64,000 bases of DNA from positions 1-64,000 of the forward strand of contig CAWFFJ010000026.1 of assembly GCA_963814875.1 (NCBI GenBank), read 5' to 3'. Source of the stretch: CAVSIS01 sp963814875 (lineage in GTDB: Bacteria > Acidobacteriota > Thermoanaerobaculia > Thermoanaerobaculales > Sulfomarinibacteraceae). A program made the translations under genes and the position numbers. Below are positions 26,363 through 34,290 of this stretch, piece by piece. Under the pieces are notes generated by a model, which saw nothing but the letters and a program-made list of their open reading frames with translations, was not told where the DNA came from and did not search any database. The first letter of the stretch is position 1. Each line of letters opens with the position of its first letter.

Positions 26363-27244
26363 GTGGCTACGATTCAGATGAAGGAGTTGCTCGAGGCGGG
26401 CGTCCACTTCGGGCATCAGACGAGGCGCTGGAACCCGAAGATGAAGCCCTACATCTTCGGCAAGCGCAACGGCATTCACATCGTCGACCTGCAGAAGACT
26501 CAGCAGCACTTCGACGAGGCGGGCGAGTTCGTGCGCGGTCTCGCGGCCAACGGTCGCAACATCCTCTTCGTGGGTACCAAGCGCCAGGCGCAGGAGGCGA
26601 TTCGCGAAGAGGCCAGCCGCTGCGGGATGTTCTACATGAACCACCGCTGGCTCGGTGGGACGATGACGAACTTCCGCACCATCCGCAAGTCGGTGGAGCG
26701 TTTCAAGGAGATCGAGGGCATCCTCGCCAGCGAGGAGTCTCATCTCACAAAGAAGGAGCGCATCCGTCTCGAGCGTCAGCGCCGCAAGATGGAGCGCGCG
26801 CTCGGCGGCATCCGCGAGATGGAGGAGCTGCCGGACGCCCTGTTCGTCATCGACACTGTTCACGAGCACATCGCGGTGGCCGAGGCCAACCGACTCGGCA
26901 TCCCGGTCGTGGCGATCGTCGACACCAACTGCGACCCCGAGGAGGTCGACTATCCGATCCCGGGTAACGATGACGCGATTCGCGCGATTCGGCTCTTCAC
27001 CTCGCGTATCGCCGACAATGTGCTTGAGGGCCTGAACCTTGCGGACGAGCGCTACATCGGTCACGACGCCGCAGCTGCTGCGGGATCCGCCGAGGATGAG
27101 AAGGGGCCGGCCGCCGATCGGCGCGAGCCCAAGGTTGCCGCCGGCGCGGCGGCGCTTCAGTTTCTCGAAGATGACGAGACCGCCGAGGCCGAGGACGTCG
27201 TCGAGGACGTCGCCGAGGATACCGAGGACGAACCGACGGCCTAG
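26363..27244 (+). CDS. rpsB: 30S ribosomal protein S2 (uS2)
   Basis: This 293-residue S2 starts at GTG with AGGGAG upstream. The core (1-225) contains LLEAGVHFGHQTRRWNPKM and NHRWLGGTMTNFRTI. The last ~65 residues are an Ala/Glu/Asp-rich extension (EDVVEDVAEDTEDE) absent from E. coli S2 (241 residues) and probably disordered. It follows rpsI by 11 bases, so this block may be transcribed from the rplM promoter. Confidence 0.98.
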   Translation: MATIQMKELLEAGVHFGHQTRRWNPKMKPYIFGKRNGIHIVDLQKTQQHFDEAGEFVRGLAANGRNILFVGTKRQAQEAIREEASRCGMFYMNHRWLGGTMTNFRTIRKSVERFKEIEGILASEESHLTKKERIRLERQRRKMERALGGIREMEELPDALFVIDTVHEHIAVAEANRLGIPVVAIVDTNCDPEEVDYPIPGNDDAIRAIRLFTSRIADNVLEGLNLADERYIGHDAAAAAGSAEDEKGPAADRREPKVAAGAAALQFLEDDETAEAEDVVEDVAEDTEDEPTA

Positions 27245-27276
27245 GGGGGCTCCCACTCGACGAGCGCGAGACGACC

Positions 27277-27309
27277 GGGGCCAGGCGCAGTGAGCACCTG
27301 GCCCCGTTT
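27277..27309 (+). terminator. Hairpin between rpsB and tsf (attenuator or weak terminator)
   Basis: GGGGCCAGG (27277-27285) pairs perfectly with CCTGGCCCC (27297-27305) around an 11-base loop and is followed by GTTTC. The T-run is short, so partial readthrough into tsf is expected. A comparable rpsB-tsf attenuator is known in E. coli. Confidence 0.6.
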
Positions 27310-27332
27310 CATACGACGGAGAGAGGTGGAGT

Positions 27333-28184
27333 ATGGCGATCACAGCGACAGCGGTGAAGGAGCTGCGCGACCGCACTGGCGCGGGCATGATGGACTGCAA
27401 GAAGGCGCTCACCGAGGTCGGCGGTGACCTCGATGAGGCGATCAAGGTTCTGAGGACGAAGGGTCTTGCCGCGGCGGCGAGAAAGGCGCATCGGGCGGCG
27501 AGCGAGGGCCTCGTGGTGCTGCGCGGAGACGAGTCGGCCATGGTGGCGCTCGAGCTCAACTGCGAGACCGACTTTGTGGCCCGCAACTCGGACTTCCAGG
27601 AGTTCGCCGGTGCGCTCGCGGACCAGGCGTTGGCCGACGGCGTCGATGACGCCGGGTTCCTCAATGCCGCGCCGTTTGCTGGCGAGCCGGAGCACACCGT
27701 GGAGCAGGCGATCTCCCAGCGGGTGGCCACGATCGGCGAGAACATCGTGCTCTCTCGGCTTGCCCTGTTGACCGCTGCGGGCGGCCATCGCCTCGGCTCA
27801 TACCTTCACATGGGTGGCAAGATCGGCGTTATCGTTGAAGGCACGGCTTCCGTTCCGCCCGATGCGCTGCACGACGTCGCGATGCACATCGCGGCGACCG
27901 AACCGCGCTTCGTCTCGCGCCAGGAGGTCACCGAGGAGACCCTTGCTGCGGAGCGCGAGATCGCGCTCAAGCAGACGATAGAGCAGGGCAAACCCGAGCA
28001 CATCGCCCAGCGCATCGTGGACGGCAAGATGGAGAAGTTCTTCGAGCAGGCGGTGCTGCTCGAGCAGCCGTTTGCCAAGGAGCCCGACAAGACCGTGACC
28101 GCCTACCTCCATGGCGCCGGAGGTGCAGACGCGACTGTGGTCCGGTTCGTGCGCTTCAAGCTCGGCGAGGCGTCGGGCAACTGA
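27333..28184 (+). CDS. tsf: Elongation factor Ts
   Basis: This 283-residue nucleotide exchange factor for EF-Tu has an N-terminal UBA-like domain (VKELRDRTGAGMMDCKKAL at 8-26), then the TDFVAR-containing core (LNCETDFVARNSDFQEF near 80), whose residues push into the EF-Tu nucleotide site. The length equals the E. coli protein. AGAGAGG precedes the ATG. It sits in the conserved rpsB-tsf-pyrH-frr order. Confidence 0.98.
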   Translation: MAITATAVKELRDRTGAGMMDCKKALTEVGGDLDEAIKVLRTKGLAAAARKAHRAASEGLVVLRGDESAMVALELNCETDFVARNSDFQEFAGALADQALADGVDDAGFLNAAPFAGEPEHTVEQAISQRVATIGENIVLSRLALLTAAGGHRLGSYLHMGGKIGVIVEGTASVPPDALHDVAMHIAATEPRFVSRQEVTEETLAAEREIALKQTIEQGKPEHIAQRIVDGKMEKFFEQAVLLEQPFAKEPDKTVTAYLHGAGGADATVVRFVRFKLGEASGN

Positions 28185-28189
28185 CGGCG

Positions 28190-28924
28190 ATGGCCGAGCT
28201 CAAGGCGCGCTACCGCAGAGTCCTCATCAAGCTCTCTGGGGAAGCCCTGATGGGCTCGCAGGCCTTCGGCATCGCGCCGGCGGTGGTCAGTACGATTGCC
28301 GAGGAGCTCGCGGCGGTGCACGCCTTGGGGGTTCAAGTCGCGGTGGTCGTGGGCGGTGGCAACATCATCCGCGGCGTGTCTGCGCACGAGCAGGGCATCG
28401 GACGGATCACGGGTGACTCGATGGGTATGCTGGCGACCGTGATCAATGCCCTCGCGCTGTCATCGGCGATCGAGCGCCTCGGCATTCCAACCCGGGTCCA
28501 AACCGCGATCGAGATGCACCAGGTCGCCGAGCCGTTCATTCGGCGGCGGGCGATCCGCCACCTCGAGAAGGGCCGGCTGGTGGTGTTCGCCGGCGGAACG
28601 GGCAACCCGTTCTTCACCACCGACTCCGCGGCCGCACTGCGCGCCAACGAGATCCACGCCGAGATACTGCTCAAGGCGACCAAGGTCGACGGTGTCTACA
28701 CCGCGGACCCAATGAAGGACAGCGAGGCCCGTTTGATGCCGCGCCTGAGCTACCGCGAGGTGCTCGGGCGGGGGCTGAAGGTGATGGACGCGGCCGCGAT
28801 CTCGCTCTGCATGGAGACCGGGATCCCGGTCCAGATCTTCAATATCCACAAGCCGGGTATCCTGAAGAAGGTGGTCGAGGGCGAACCCGTCGGCTCGCTC
28901 ATCGGACCCGAGGAGGTGGCATGA
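28190..28924 (+). CDS. pyrH: UMP kinase
   Basis: This 244-residue hexameric kinase converts UMP to UDP with ATP and belongs to the amino-acid kinase fold. The phosphate loop KLSGEALMG (about 11-19), VVVGGGNIIRG, TDSAAALRANEI and ATKVDGVYTADPMKD are all family features. The stop overlaps the frr start as ATGA, and it begins five bases after tsf, so coupled expression is expected. Confidence 0.97.
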   Translation: MAELKARYRRVLIKLSGEALMGSQAFGIAPAVVSTIAEELAAVHALGVQVAVVVGGGNIIRGVSAHEQGIGRITGDSMGMLATVINALALSSAIERLGIPTRVQTAIEMHQVAEPFIRRRAIRHLEKGRLVVFAGGTGNPFFTTDSAAALRANEIHAEILLKATKVDGVYTADPMKDSEARLMPRLSYREVLGRGLKVMDAAAISLCMETGIPVQIFNIHKPGILKKVVEGEPVGSLIGPEEVA

Positions 28925-29475
28925 ACGATCTGCTGAAGGATGTCGAGCGTCACATGATCGGTGCGATGGACGCGTTCAAGGGCGAGCTTTCGGGCCTACG
29001 GACGGGACGCGCTTCACTGGCCCTGCTCGACGGTGTCTCCGTCGACTACTACGGCAGCCCTACCCCACTCGACCAGGTGGCATCGATGACGGTTCCGGAG
29101 CCGTCCACCATCGTGATCGCACCGTGGGAGGGCAAGATCATCCCCGAGATCGAGCGCGCGATCCTGAAGTCCAATCTTGGGCTCAACCCGTCCAGCGACG
29201 GAAAGGTGATCCGCCTCCACATTCCGGCCCTCACAGAGGAGCGTCGACGGGAGCTGGTCAAGGTCGCCCACGGCTACGCCGAGCAGGCGCGCAACGCGAT
29301 CCGCCAGATCCGGCGCGACGGCAACGATCGGTTCAAGAAGATGGAGAAGGGCAAGGAGATCTCCGAGGACCAGATGCACGACGGTCAGGATGACGTCCAG
29401 AAGCTGACCGACACCTACGTGGGCAAGGTCAACGACATCCTGGCGCGCAAGGAGAAGGAGATCATGGAGGTCTGA
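28921..29475 (+). CDS. frr: Ribosome recycling factor
   Basis: This 184-residue L-shaped protein splits post-termination ribosomes with EF-G. FKGELSGLRTGRASLALLD near residue 20 and the ILKSNLGLNPSSDGKVIR loop are typical. The long three-helix bundle is complete (length matches the 185-residue standard). It ends the rpsB-tsf-pyrH-frr unit. A 100-base spacer to ispD follows, containing a small GGCGT-ACGCC palindrome but no clear terminator. Confidence 0.97.
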   Translation: MNDLLKDVERHMIGAMDAFKGELSGLRTGRASLALLDGVSVDYYGSPTPLDQVASMTVPEPSTIVIAPWEGKIIPEIERAILKSNLGLNPSSDGKVIRLHIPALTEERRRELVKVAHGYAEQARNAIRQIRRDGNDRFKKMEKGKEISEDQMHDGQDDVQKLTDTYVGKVNDILARKEKEIMEV

Positions 29476-29575
29476 CCGCCTGCGCTGGGGGCGGCCTCCA
29501 TATCGAACAGCCCTGGCGTGACGCCATCCGGTGCCGGCGTCGTTGTCAGCCGGAGGTTGAGGGTTCCTTTCCAGA

Positions 29576-30241
29576 ATGAACCTCGCGTTGGTCTGTGTCG
29601 GCGGTGGTCGGGGGGAGCGATTCGGCGGTGACAAGCTTGCAGCCGACGTCGCAGGTCGAACCGTGCTCCAGCGATCCCTTGCGGCCCTGCGGGAGGCCTT
29701 CCCCGAGGCCCCGATCGTGGCGGTCGTGCCCCCCGAGCGACTGGGATTCTGGGTCGCACGACTGGAGGGTGACTTCCCCAGCCTTCGTTGCATCGCCGGC
29801 GGCGAGCGTCGCCAGGACTCCGTGCGCCGGGGCGTGGGAGCCGTGACGGCCGAGGTCGTTGCGATCCACGACGCGGCCCGGCCGCTGGTCGACCCGGTCG
29901 ATGTGCGTCGGGCCGTGGCCGCCCTGGGCGGTGCTGACGGGTCGATTCTGGTCGCGAGGGTCGCCGATACGGTCAAGCGTGTCGACGGGCGGGGAAGGAT
30001 CGTCGAGACGGTCGATCGCGTGCGGTTGCGCGCGGCGCAGACCCCGCAGGTCTTCCGAGTCGTCGCACTCGAGTCGGCGTGGCGGAGGTGTGATCTCGGC
30101 CGAGAGTGGACGGACGAGTCCGCTCTGCTGGAGGCCTGCGGCTTGCAGGTCATGACGGTGGAGGCCAGCCGGCCCAACCCGAAGGTCACGACTCCCTCCG
30201 ACCTCGAGCTCGTCCGTAGACTGATGGGAGCGTCGCCGTGA
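29576..30241 (+). CDS. ispD: 2-C-methyl-D-erythritol 4-phosphate cytidylyltransferase
   Basis: This 221-residue enzyme of the MEP isoprenoid pathway forms CDP-methylerythritol from CTP. The nucleotide loop reads VGGGRGERFGGDKL instead of the usual A-A-G-x-G-x-R-M with P-K-Q: the arginine and lysine remain but the proline and glutamine are lost. The rest is normal (GGERRQDSVRRG, IHDAARPLVD, TPQVFR, DESALLEACG). Identity is also supported by the overlapping ispF gene. The ribosome-binding site is weak. Confidence 0.92.
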   Translation: MNLALVCVGGGRGERFGGDKLAADVAGRTVLQRSLAALREAFPEAPIVAVVPPERLGFWVARLEGDFPSLRCIAGGERRQDSVRRGVGAVTAEVVAIHDAARPLVDPVDVRRAVAALGGADGSILVARVADTVKRVDGRGRIVETVDRVRLRAAQTPQVFRVVALESAWRRCDLGREWTDESALLEACGLQVMTVEASRPNPKVTTPSDLELVRRLMGASP

Positions 30242-30729
30242 GCCGATTGAGAGTGGGCCAGGGCCTCGACGTCCACCGGTTCCGCTCCGGCCGTCCGCTG
30301 CGCCTATGCGGCGTCACCCTCCCGGGCGCGGTCGGGCTTGATGGCCATTCCGACGCGGACGTCGCGCTGCACGCGGTCGCGGACGCGCTGCTCGGTGCGG
30401 CTGGTGCCGGGGATATCGGCGACCTGTTCCCGCCCGCAGACCCGCTGTGGGCTGGCGCGGATTCCCGCGACCTGCTCGGGCGGGTATTGACCCTCCTCCG
30501 CGAGATGGGCTGGCGTCCGGTCAACTGCGATCTGACGATCGTCGGCGAACGGCCGCGCATCGCGCCGCACCGGTCGGCGATGCGCGCAGCGCTCGCGACC
30601 TGCCTCGAGCTGCCGGAGCCGGCGGTCAACGTCAAGGCGACGACCGCCGAAGGCATGGGCTGGATCGGGCGCGGCGAGGGTCTCGCCGCGCTCGCGGTCG
30701 TGTTGGTCGAGGGCGCCGATGGGTCATGA
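30238..30729 (+). CDS. ispF: 2-C-methyl-D-erythritol 2,4-cyclodiphosphate synthase
   Basis: This 163-residue trimeric zinc/magnesium enzyme cyclises CDP-ME-2-phosphate in the MEP pathway. The metal ligands appear in GLDVHRF (D-x-H) and GHSDADV, and the flexible loop in ADALLGAAGAGDIGDLFPP. The C-terminal KATTAEGMGWIGRGEGLA is diagnostic. The GTG start overlaps the ispD stop (GTGA), a common fused or coupled pair. IspE must be elsewhere. Confidence 0.96.
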   Translation: MSRLRVGQGLDVHRFRSGRPLRLCGVTLPGAVGLDGHSDADVALHAVADALLGAAGAGDIGDLFPPADPLWAGADSRDLLGRVLTLLREMGWRPVNCDLTIVGERPRIAPHRSAMRAALATCLELPEPAVNVKATTAEGMGWIGRGEGLAALAVVLVEGADGS

Positions 30730-31480
30730 GCCGATGGGTTGGCTGATCGGGTTCCACGCGGTGGCGGGTGCGCTCGAGGCCGGCCGCGCGGCAGACCTGC
30801 TGTGGCTTCAGGACGGCCGCCGCGACCGCCGTACCTACCAGCTCATGGAGGCCGCGCGGCGGTGCCAGGTCCCGGTGCGGTGGGTACCGCGCGGTCGCCT
30901 CGACGAGGTTGCGGGAGGCGTCCCGCACAATGGTTGCGCACTGCGCTGCGCGCCGCTGGGTTGGCGATCCCTGGACGAGCTCATCGCCGAACCCGATCGC
31001 CCGGGCCGGTTGCTGCTCCTCGACGCCGCATCCGACCCGCACAATCTCGGGGCGGTGGTCCGGACGGCGGCAGCCTTCGCACTCGACGGTGTGATCGTCG
31101 CGGGTCCGTCGGCACCGCCACTCGCGGGTGCCGTCGCCACCGCGGCGGCAGGGTACCTCGATCGGGTTCCGCTGGTGCGGGTTTCGGTCGCCGCAGACGC
31201 CCTGCGCGAGCTGCGAGAGGCGAGCTACTGGTGTTACGGCGCGGCAGCCGAAGGCGCCATCGTGTCCGGGATCCGGCCGATCGAGCGCTGGGTGCTGTGC
31301 GTCGGCGGCGAGGCTCGTGGAGTGCGAGCGAAGACCCGCTCCGTGATCGACGAGTGGCTCGCCGTCCCGATGGCGCCGGGTGTCGAGTCGTTGAACCTCG
31401 CGGTGGCTTCGGGGATCCTCCTGTGGGAGCTCGTTGGACGCGGTCTCGATCCCGTCTCAGGGGGTTGCATCGTTCTTTGA
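30719..31480 (+). CDS. rlmB: 23S rRNA 2'-O-methyltransferase RlmB-like (SpoU family)
   Basis: This 253-residue SPOUT protein probably methylates a 23S rRNA ribose (G2251 in E. coli RlmB). The N-terminus GFHAVAGALEAGRAADLLW fits the RlmB substrate-binding domain. The SpoU core shows DAASDPHNLGAVVRTAAAF, VGGEARGVRAKT and MAPGVESLNLAVASGILL. ATG 30719 overlaps the end of ispF by 11 bases; ATG 30734 is a possible alternative. Position just before the tRNA-tuf block is the usual one for this gene in many genomes. Confidence 0.88.
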   Translation: MGHEPMGWLIGFHAVAGALEAGRAADLLWLQDGRRDRRTYQLMEAARRCQVPVRWVPRGRLDEVAGGVPHNGCALRCAPLGWRSLDELIAEPDRPGRLLLLDAASDPHNLGAVVRTAAAFALDGVIVAGPSAPPLAGAVATAAAGYLDRVPLVRVSVAADALRELREASYWCYGAAAEGAIVSGIRPIERWVLCVGGEARGVRAKTRSVIDEWLAVPMAPGVESLNLAVASGILLWELVGRGLDPVSGGCIVL

Positions 31481-31560
31481 GCCGTGCTACCGTCCCCCTC
31501 CCTGCCCCTGTGTGGGGTGTGTTCTTTCACAGCGAGCGGGAACCGTCGCCTCGAGGGTTC

Positions 31561-31636
31561 GCTGGCGTAGCTCAACTGGCAGAGCAGCTGATTTGTAATC
31601 AGCAGGTTGCGGGTTCGAGTCCCACCGCCAGCTCCA
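31561..31636 (+). tRNA. tRNA-Thr (TGT)
   Basis: Acceptor GCTGGCG pairs with CGCCAGC, discriminator T and CCA encoded. The anticodon stem GCTGA/TCAGC encloses TTTGTAA with anticodon TGT, and the T-loop is TTCGAGT. First of four tRNAs ahead of tuf, in the order Thr-Tyr-Gly-Thr. The 80 bases before it contain only a weak TTGCAT/TACCGT promoter-like pair (31465-31493). Confidence 0.97.
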
Positions 31637-31678
31637 CCGGCGAACCGGCGCGGCGGCGCGAAGGGGACGAAACGGAGT

Positions 31679-31764
31679 GCAGGCGTGGCCGAGCGGTCAA
31701 TGGCAGCAGACTGTAAATCTGCCGGCAATAGCCTACGGTGGTTCAAATCCATCCGCCTGCACCA
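31679..31764 (+). tRNA. tRNA-Tyr (GTA)
   Basis: Acceptor GCAGGCG pairs exactly with CGCCTGC, discriminator A, CCA encoded. The anticodon stem GCAGA/TCTGC holds CTGTAAA, anticodon GTA. A class II long variable arm (CCGGCAATAGCCTACGG region) is present, giving 83 bases without CCA. Confidence 0.97.
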
Positions 31765-31793
31765 TTCTCAGTGCCGGGTCGCAACCTGCACCC

Positions 31794-31868
31794 GCGGGAG
31801 TAACTCAGGGGTAGAGTCACAGCCTTCCAAGCTGTTGGTCGCGGGTTCGAATCCCGTCTCCCGCTCCA
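31794..31868 (+). tRNA. tRNA-Gly (TCC)
   Basis: Acceptor GCGGGAG pairs with CTCCCGC, discriminator T, CCA encoded. Stem ACAGC/GCTGT encloses CTTCCAA with anticodon TCC. The T-arm GCGGG/CCCGT encloses TTCGAAT. Confidence 0.97.
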
Positions 31869-31894
31869 CGATGTCCGGAAGCTCGGAGGTTCGG

Positions 31895-31970
31895 GCCCAC
31901 GTAGCTCAGTCGGTAGAGCACGTCCTTGGTAAGGACGGGGTCACCAGTTCAAGTCTGGTCGTGGGCTCCA
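31895..31970 (+). tRNA. tRNA-Thr (GGT)
   Basis: Acceptor GCCCACG pairs with CGTGGGC (one G-U), discriminator T, CCA encoded. Stem CGTCC/GGACG encloses TTGGTAA with anticodon GGT. It lies 76 bases before tuf and is likely on the same transcript. Confidence 0.97.
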
Positions 31971-31994
31971 TCACATCTTGACGACCCACCGGGC

Positions 31995-32016
31995 GGGCTC
32001 GTTACCTCGCGAGCCC
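31995..32016 (+). promoter_or_regulatory. Hairpin in the tuf leader
   Basis: GGGCTCG (31995-32001) pairs with CGAGCCC (32010-32016) around an eight-base loop between tRNA-Thr and tuf. It may help tRNA 3'-end processing or shield the tuf leader. The tuf ribosome-binding site GAGGGAGG lies beyond it. Confidence 0.4.
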
Positions 32017-32046
32017 ATACAGCCTGAATACACGAGGGAGGCAAGG

Positions 32047-33240
32047 ATGGCCAAGGCGAAGTTCGAGCGGACGAAGCCGCACGTCAACATCGGAACCATC
32101 GGTCACGTCGACCACGGCAAGACCACCCTGACTGCGGCGATCACCAAGACGCTGCACGCCAAGGGTCTGGCGGATTTCATGCCGTTCGACGCGATCGACA
32201 AGGCCCCCGAGGAGAAGGCGCGCGGCATTACGATCAACACGGCGCACGTGGAGTACCAGTCTGCGACGCGCCACTACGCGCACGTGGACTGCCCGGGCCA
32301 CGCCGACTACGTGAAGAACATGATCACGGGTGCGGCGCAGATGGACGGGGCGATCGTGGTGGTGTCGGCGGCGGACGGACCGATGCCGCAGACGCGGGAG
32401 CACATCCTGCTGGCGCGGCAGGTGGGCGTGCCGTACATCGTGGTGTACATGAACAAGGTCGACATGGTCGACGACGAGGAGCTGTTGGACCTGGTAGAGT
32501 TAGAGGTTCGGGAGCTTCTGAACGAGTACGAGTTTCCGGGGGACGACATTCCGGTGGTGAGGGGCTCGGCGCTGAAGGCGCTGGGGTCGGACGATCCGGA
32601 CTCGGCGGAGTGTGCGTCGATCTGGGAGCTGGTGAAGGCGTGTGACGAGTACATACCGCTGCCGGAGCGGGCGATCGACAAGCCGTTCCTGATGCCGATC
32701 GAGGACGTGTTCACGATCTCGGGTCGGGGGACGGTGGTGACCGGGCGAGTCGAGCGCGGGATCGTGAAGGTTGGCGAGGAGATGGAGGTCGTCGGGATTC
32801 GGCCGACGATGAAGAAGGTCGTGACCGGCGTGGAGATGTTCCGCAAGCTTCTGGACCAGGGGCAGGCGGGTGACAACGTCGGGCTGCTGCTGCGGGGCAC
32901 GGAGCGCAAGGATGTGGAGCGCGGCCAGGTGGTGGCGAAGCCGGGCTCGATCACGCCGCACAAGAAGTTCCGGGCCGAGGTGTACGTACTGACGAAGGAA
33001 GAGGGCGGACGCCACACTCCGTTCTTCCGTGGTTACCGGCCGCAGTTCTTCTTCCGGACGACCGACGTCACGGGATCGGTGAACCTGGACGAGGGTGTGG
33101 AGATGGTAATTCCGGGAGACAACACGAACCTGGAGGTGGAGCTGATCACCCCGATCGCCATGGAGCGCGGGCTACGCTTCGCGATCCGTGAGGGCGGCCG
33201 CACCGTCGGCGCCGGCTCCATCACCGACATCCTGGAGTAG
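32047..33240 (+). CDS. tuf: Elongation factor Tu, copy 1
   Basis: This 397-residue GTPase delivers aminoacyl-tRNA to the ribosome. G1 is GHVDHGKTTL (19-28), switch I contains GITINTAHVEY, G3 is DCPGHADY and G4 is NKVD. Domains II and III follow. The protein appears identical to copy 2 at 48070, and the DNA differs at only nine silent positions by eye. The start at ATG 32047 has GAGGGAGG upstream. It follows tRNA-Thr as E. coli tufB does. Confidence 0.99.
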   Translation: MAKAKFERTKPHVNIGTIGHVDHGKTTLTAAITKTLHAKGLADFMPFDAIDKAPEEKARGITINTAHVEYQSATRHYAHVDCPGHADYVKNMITGAAQMDGAIVVVSAADGPMPQTREHILLARQVGVPYIVVYMNKVDMVDDEELLDLVELEVRELLNEYEFPGDDIPVVRGSALKALGSDDPDSAECASIWELVKACDEYIPLPERAIDKPFLMPIEDVFTISGRGTVVTGRVERGIVKVGEEMEVVGIRPTMKKVVTGVEMFRKLLDQGQAGDNVGLLLRGTERKDVERGQVVAKPGSITPHKKFRAEVYVLTKEEGGRHTPFFRGYRPQFFFRTTDVTGSVNLDEGVEMVIPGDNTNLEVELITPIAMERGLRFAIREGGRTVGAGSITDILE

Positions 33241-33246
33241 ACCGAA

Positions 33247-33396
33247 ATGCCACGCGATATCGTCCACCTTCAGTGCACCGAGTGCAAGCGGCGGAACTAC
33301 TCTTCGACCCGCAACAAGAAGAAGCAGACGACGAAGCTGCAGCTCAGCAAGTACTGCAAGTTCTGCCGTCGCCACACTCCGCACAAAGAGGTCTAA
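33247..33396 (+). CDS. rpmG: 50S ribosomal protein L33 (bL33), zinc form
   Basis: This 49-residue protein has a complete zinc site: C10-x2-C13 and C37-x2-C40 (CTEC and CKFC). It is the zinc-bound (C+) version of L33 of the large subunit. The start is six bases after the tuf stop, with no strong ribosome-binding site, so it may be coupled to tuf. The order tuf-rpmG-tRNA-Trp-secE is common in bacteria. Confidence 0.96.
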   Translation: MPRDIVHLQCTECKRRNYSSTRNKKKQTTKLQLSKYCKFCRRHTPHKEV

Positions 33397-33413
33397 CTGA
33401 AACGAAGCGGCGT

Positions 33414-33488
33414 AGGCCAGTAGCTCAACGGTAGAGTCCCGGTCTCCAAAACCGGTTGTTGGGGGTTCGAATCCCTCCTGGCCTGCCA
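33414..33488 (+). tRNA. tRNA-Trp (CCA)
   Basis: Acceptor AGGCCAG pairs with CTGGCCT, discriminator G, CCA encoded. The anticodon stem CCGGT/ACCGG encloses CTCCAAA with anticodon CCA. It lies between rpmG and secE, a conserved location. Confidence 0.97.
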
Positions 33489-33513
33489 ACCTTCCTTATC
33501 TGGAGCCGACGGC

Positions 33514-33723
33514 ATGCAATGGTGGAATCGCCTGAAGACCTTCATTCACGAGGTCGTGGTCGAAACCCGAAAGGTGACCTGGCCGACCAAGCAGGAGGTC
33601 GTGAACACGACCACTGTGGTCGTCATTGCCTCGTTCATTTTCGGGATCTACCTGTACCTGTGCGACCTCGGCTTTCTCTGGCTCACGAAAAAGGTGTTCG
33701 ACCTCTTCGGCGTCTTTTCGTGA
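33514..33723 (+). CDS. secE: Protein translocase subunit SecE
   Basis: This 69-residue minimal SecE has an amphipathic N-terminal helix with the conserved ETRKVTWPTKQEVVNTT and one membrane segment (about 36-55, VVVIASFIFGIYLY). It clamps the two halves of SecY, which is encoded at 58202. E. coli SecE has two more membrane spans that are absent here, as in most bacteria. Confidence 0.96.
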   Translation: MQWWNRLKTFIHEVVVETRKVTWPTKQEVVNTTTVVVIASFIFGIYLYLCDLGFLWLTKKVFDLFGVFS

Positions 33724-33746
33724 GCGCCTGAACTGAGGAGCCGCCA

Positions 33747-34280
33747 GTGGCGAAGCAGTGGTACATCATCCATACCTACTCGGGATTCGAGGACCGGGTC
33801 AAGAAGACGCTCGAGCAGCGCGTCGAGGCGCTGGGCATGCAGGAGCACTTCGGTGAGATCACGGTGCCAACCGAGACGGTGGTCGAGGTCAAGAACGGTA
33901 AGAAGCGGGAGGTCCGCCGCAAGTTCTTCCCCGGCTACGTGCTGGTAGAGATGGAGATGGGCGACGACGTCTGGCACCTGGTGCGGAACACGCCCAAGGT
34001 GACGGGTTTCGTCGGAGCCGGCAAGAAACCGACGCCGCTCACCGACGAGGAGGTCAACCAGATCCTCCATCAGTCGGTCGCCACGCAGGAGAAGCCCAGG
34101 CCGAAGGAGATCTTCGAGAAGGGCGAACGGATCCGCATTATCGACGGGCCGTTCGCCACCTTTACCGGAGTGGTCGAGGACGTCAACCTCGACCGGAGCA
34201 CCGTCAAGGTGATGGTCACGATCTTCGGGCGCGAGACGCCGGTCGAGATGGAGTTCCGTCAGGTCCAGAAGCTCGTGTGA
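33747..34280 (+). CDS. nusG: Transcription antitermination factor NusG
   Basis: This 177-residue factor binds RNA polymerase through its NGN domain (about 3-110, QWYIIHTYSGFEDRVKKTL) and ribosomal S10 or Rho through its KOW domain (about 125-177, KGERIRIIDGPFATFTGVVED). The standard length is 181. The start is GTG at 33747, 23 bases after secE. It belongs to the secE-nusG-rplKAJL-rpoBC cluster. Confidence 0.97.
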   Translation: MAKQWYIIHTYSGFEDRVKKTLEQRVEALGMQEHFGEITVPTETVVEVKNGKKREVRRKFFPGYVLVEMEMGDDVWHLVRNTPKVTGFVGAGKKPTPLTDEEVNQILHQSVATQEKPRPKEIFEKGERIRIIDGPFATFTGVVEDVNLDRSTVKVMVTIFGRETPVEMEFRQVQKLV

Positions 34281-34290
34281 GAGGACTGTC

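Noticed and set aside
31978..32046. Upstream extension of tuf copy 1 by 23 codons
   Set aside because: The extension is not in copy 2 or in any EF-Tu, overlaps a leader hairpin, and the GAGGGAGG site is placed for ATG 32047.
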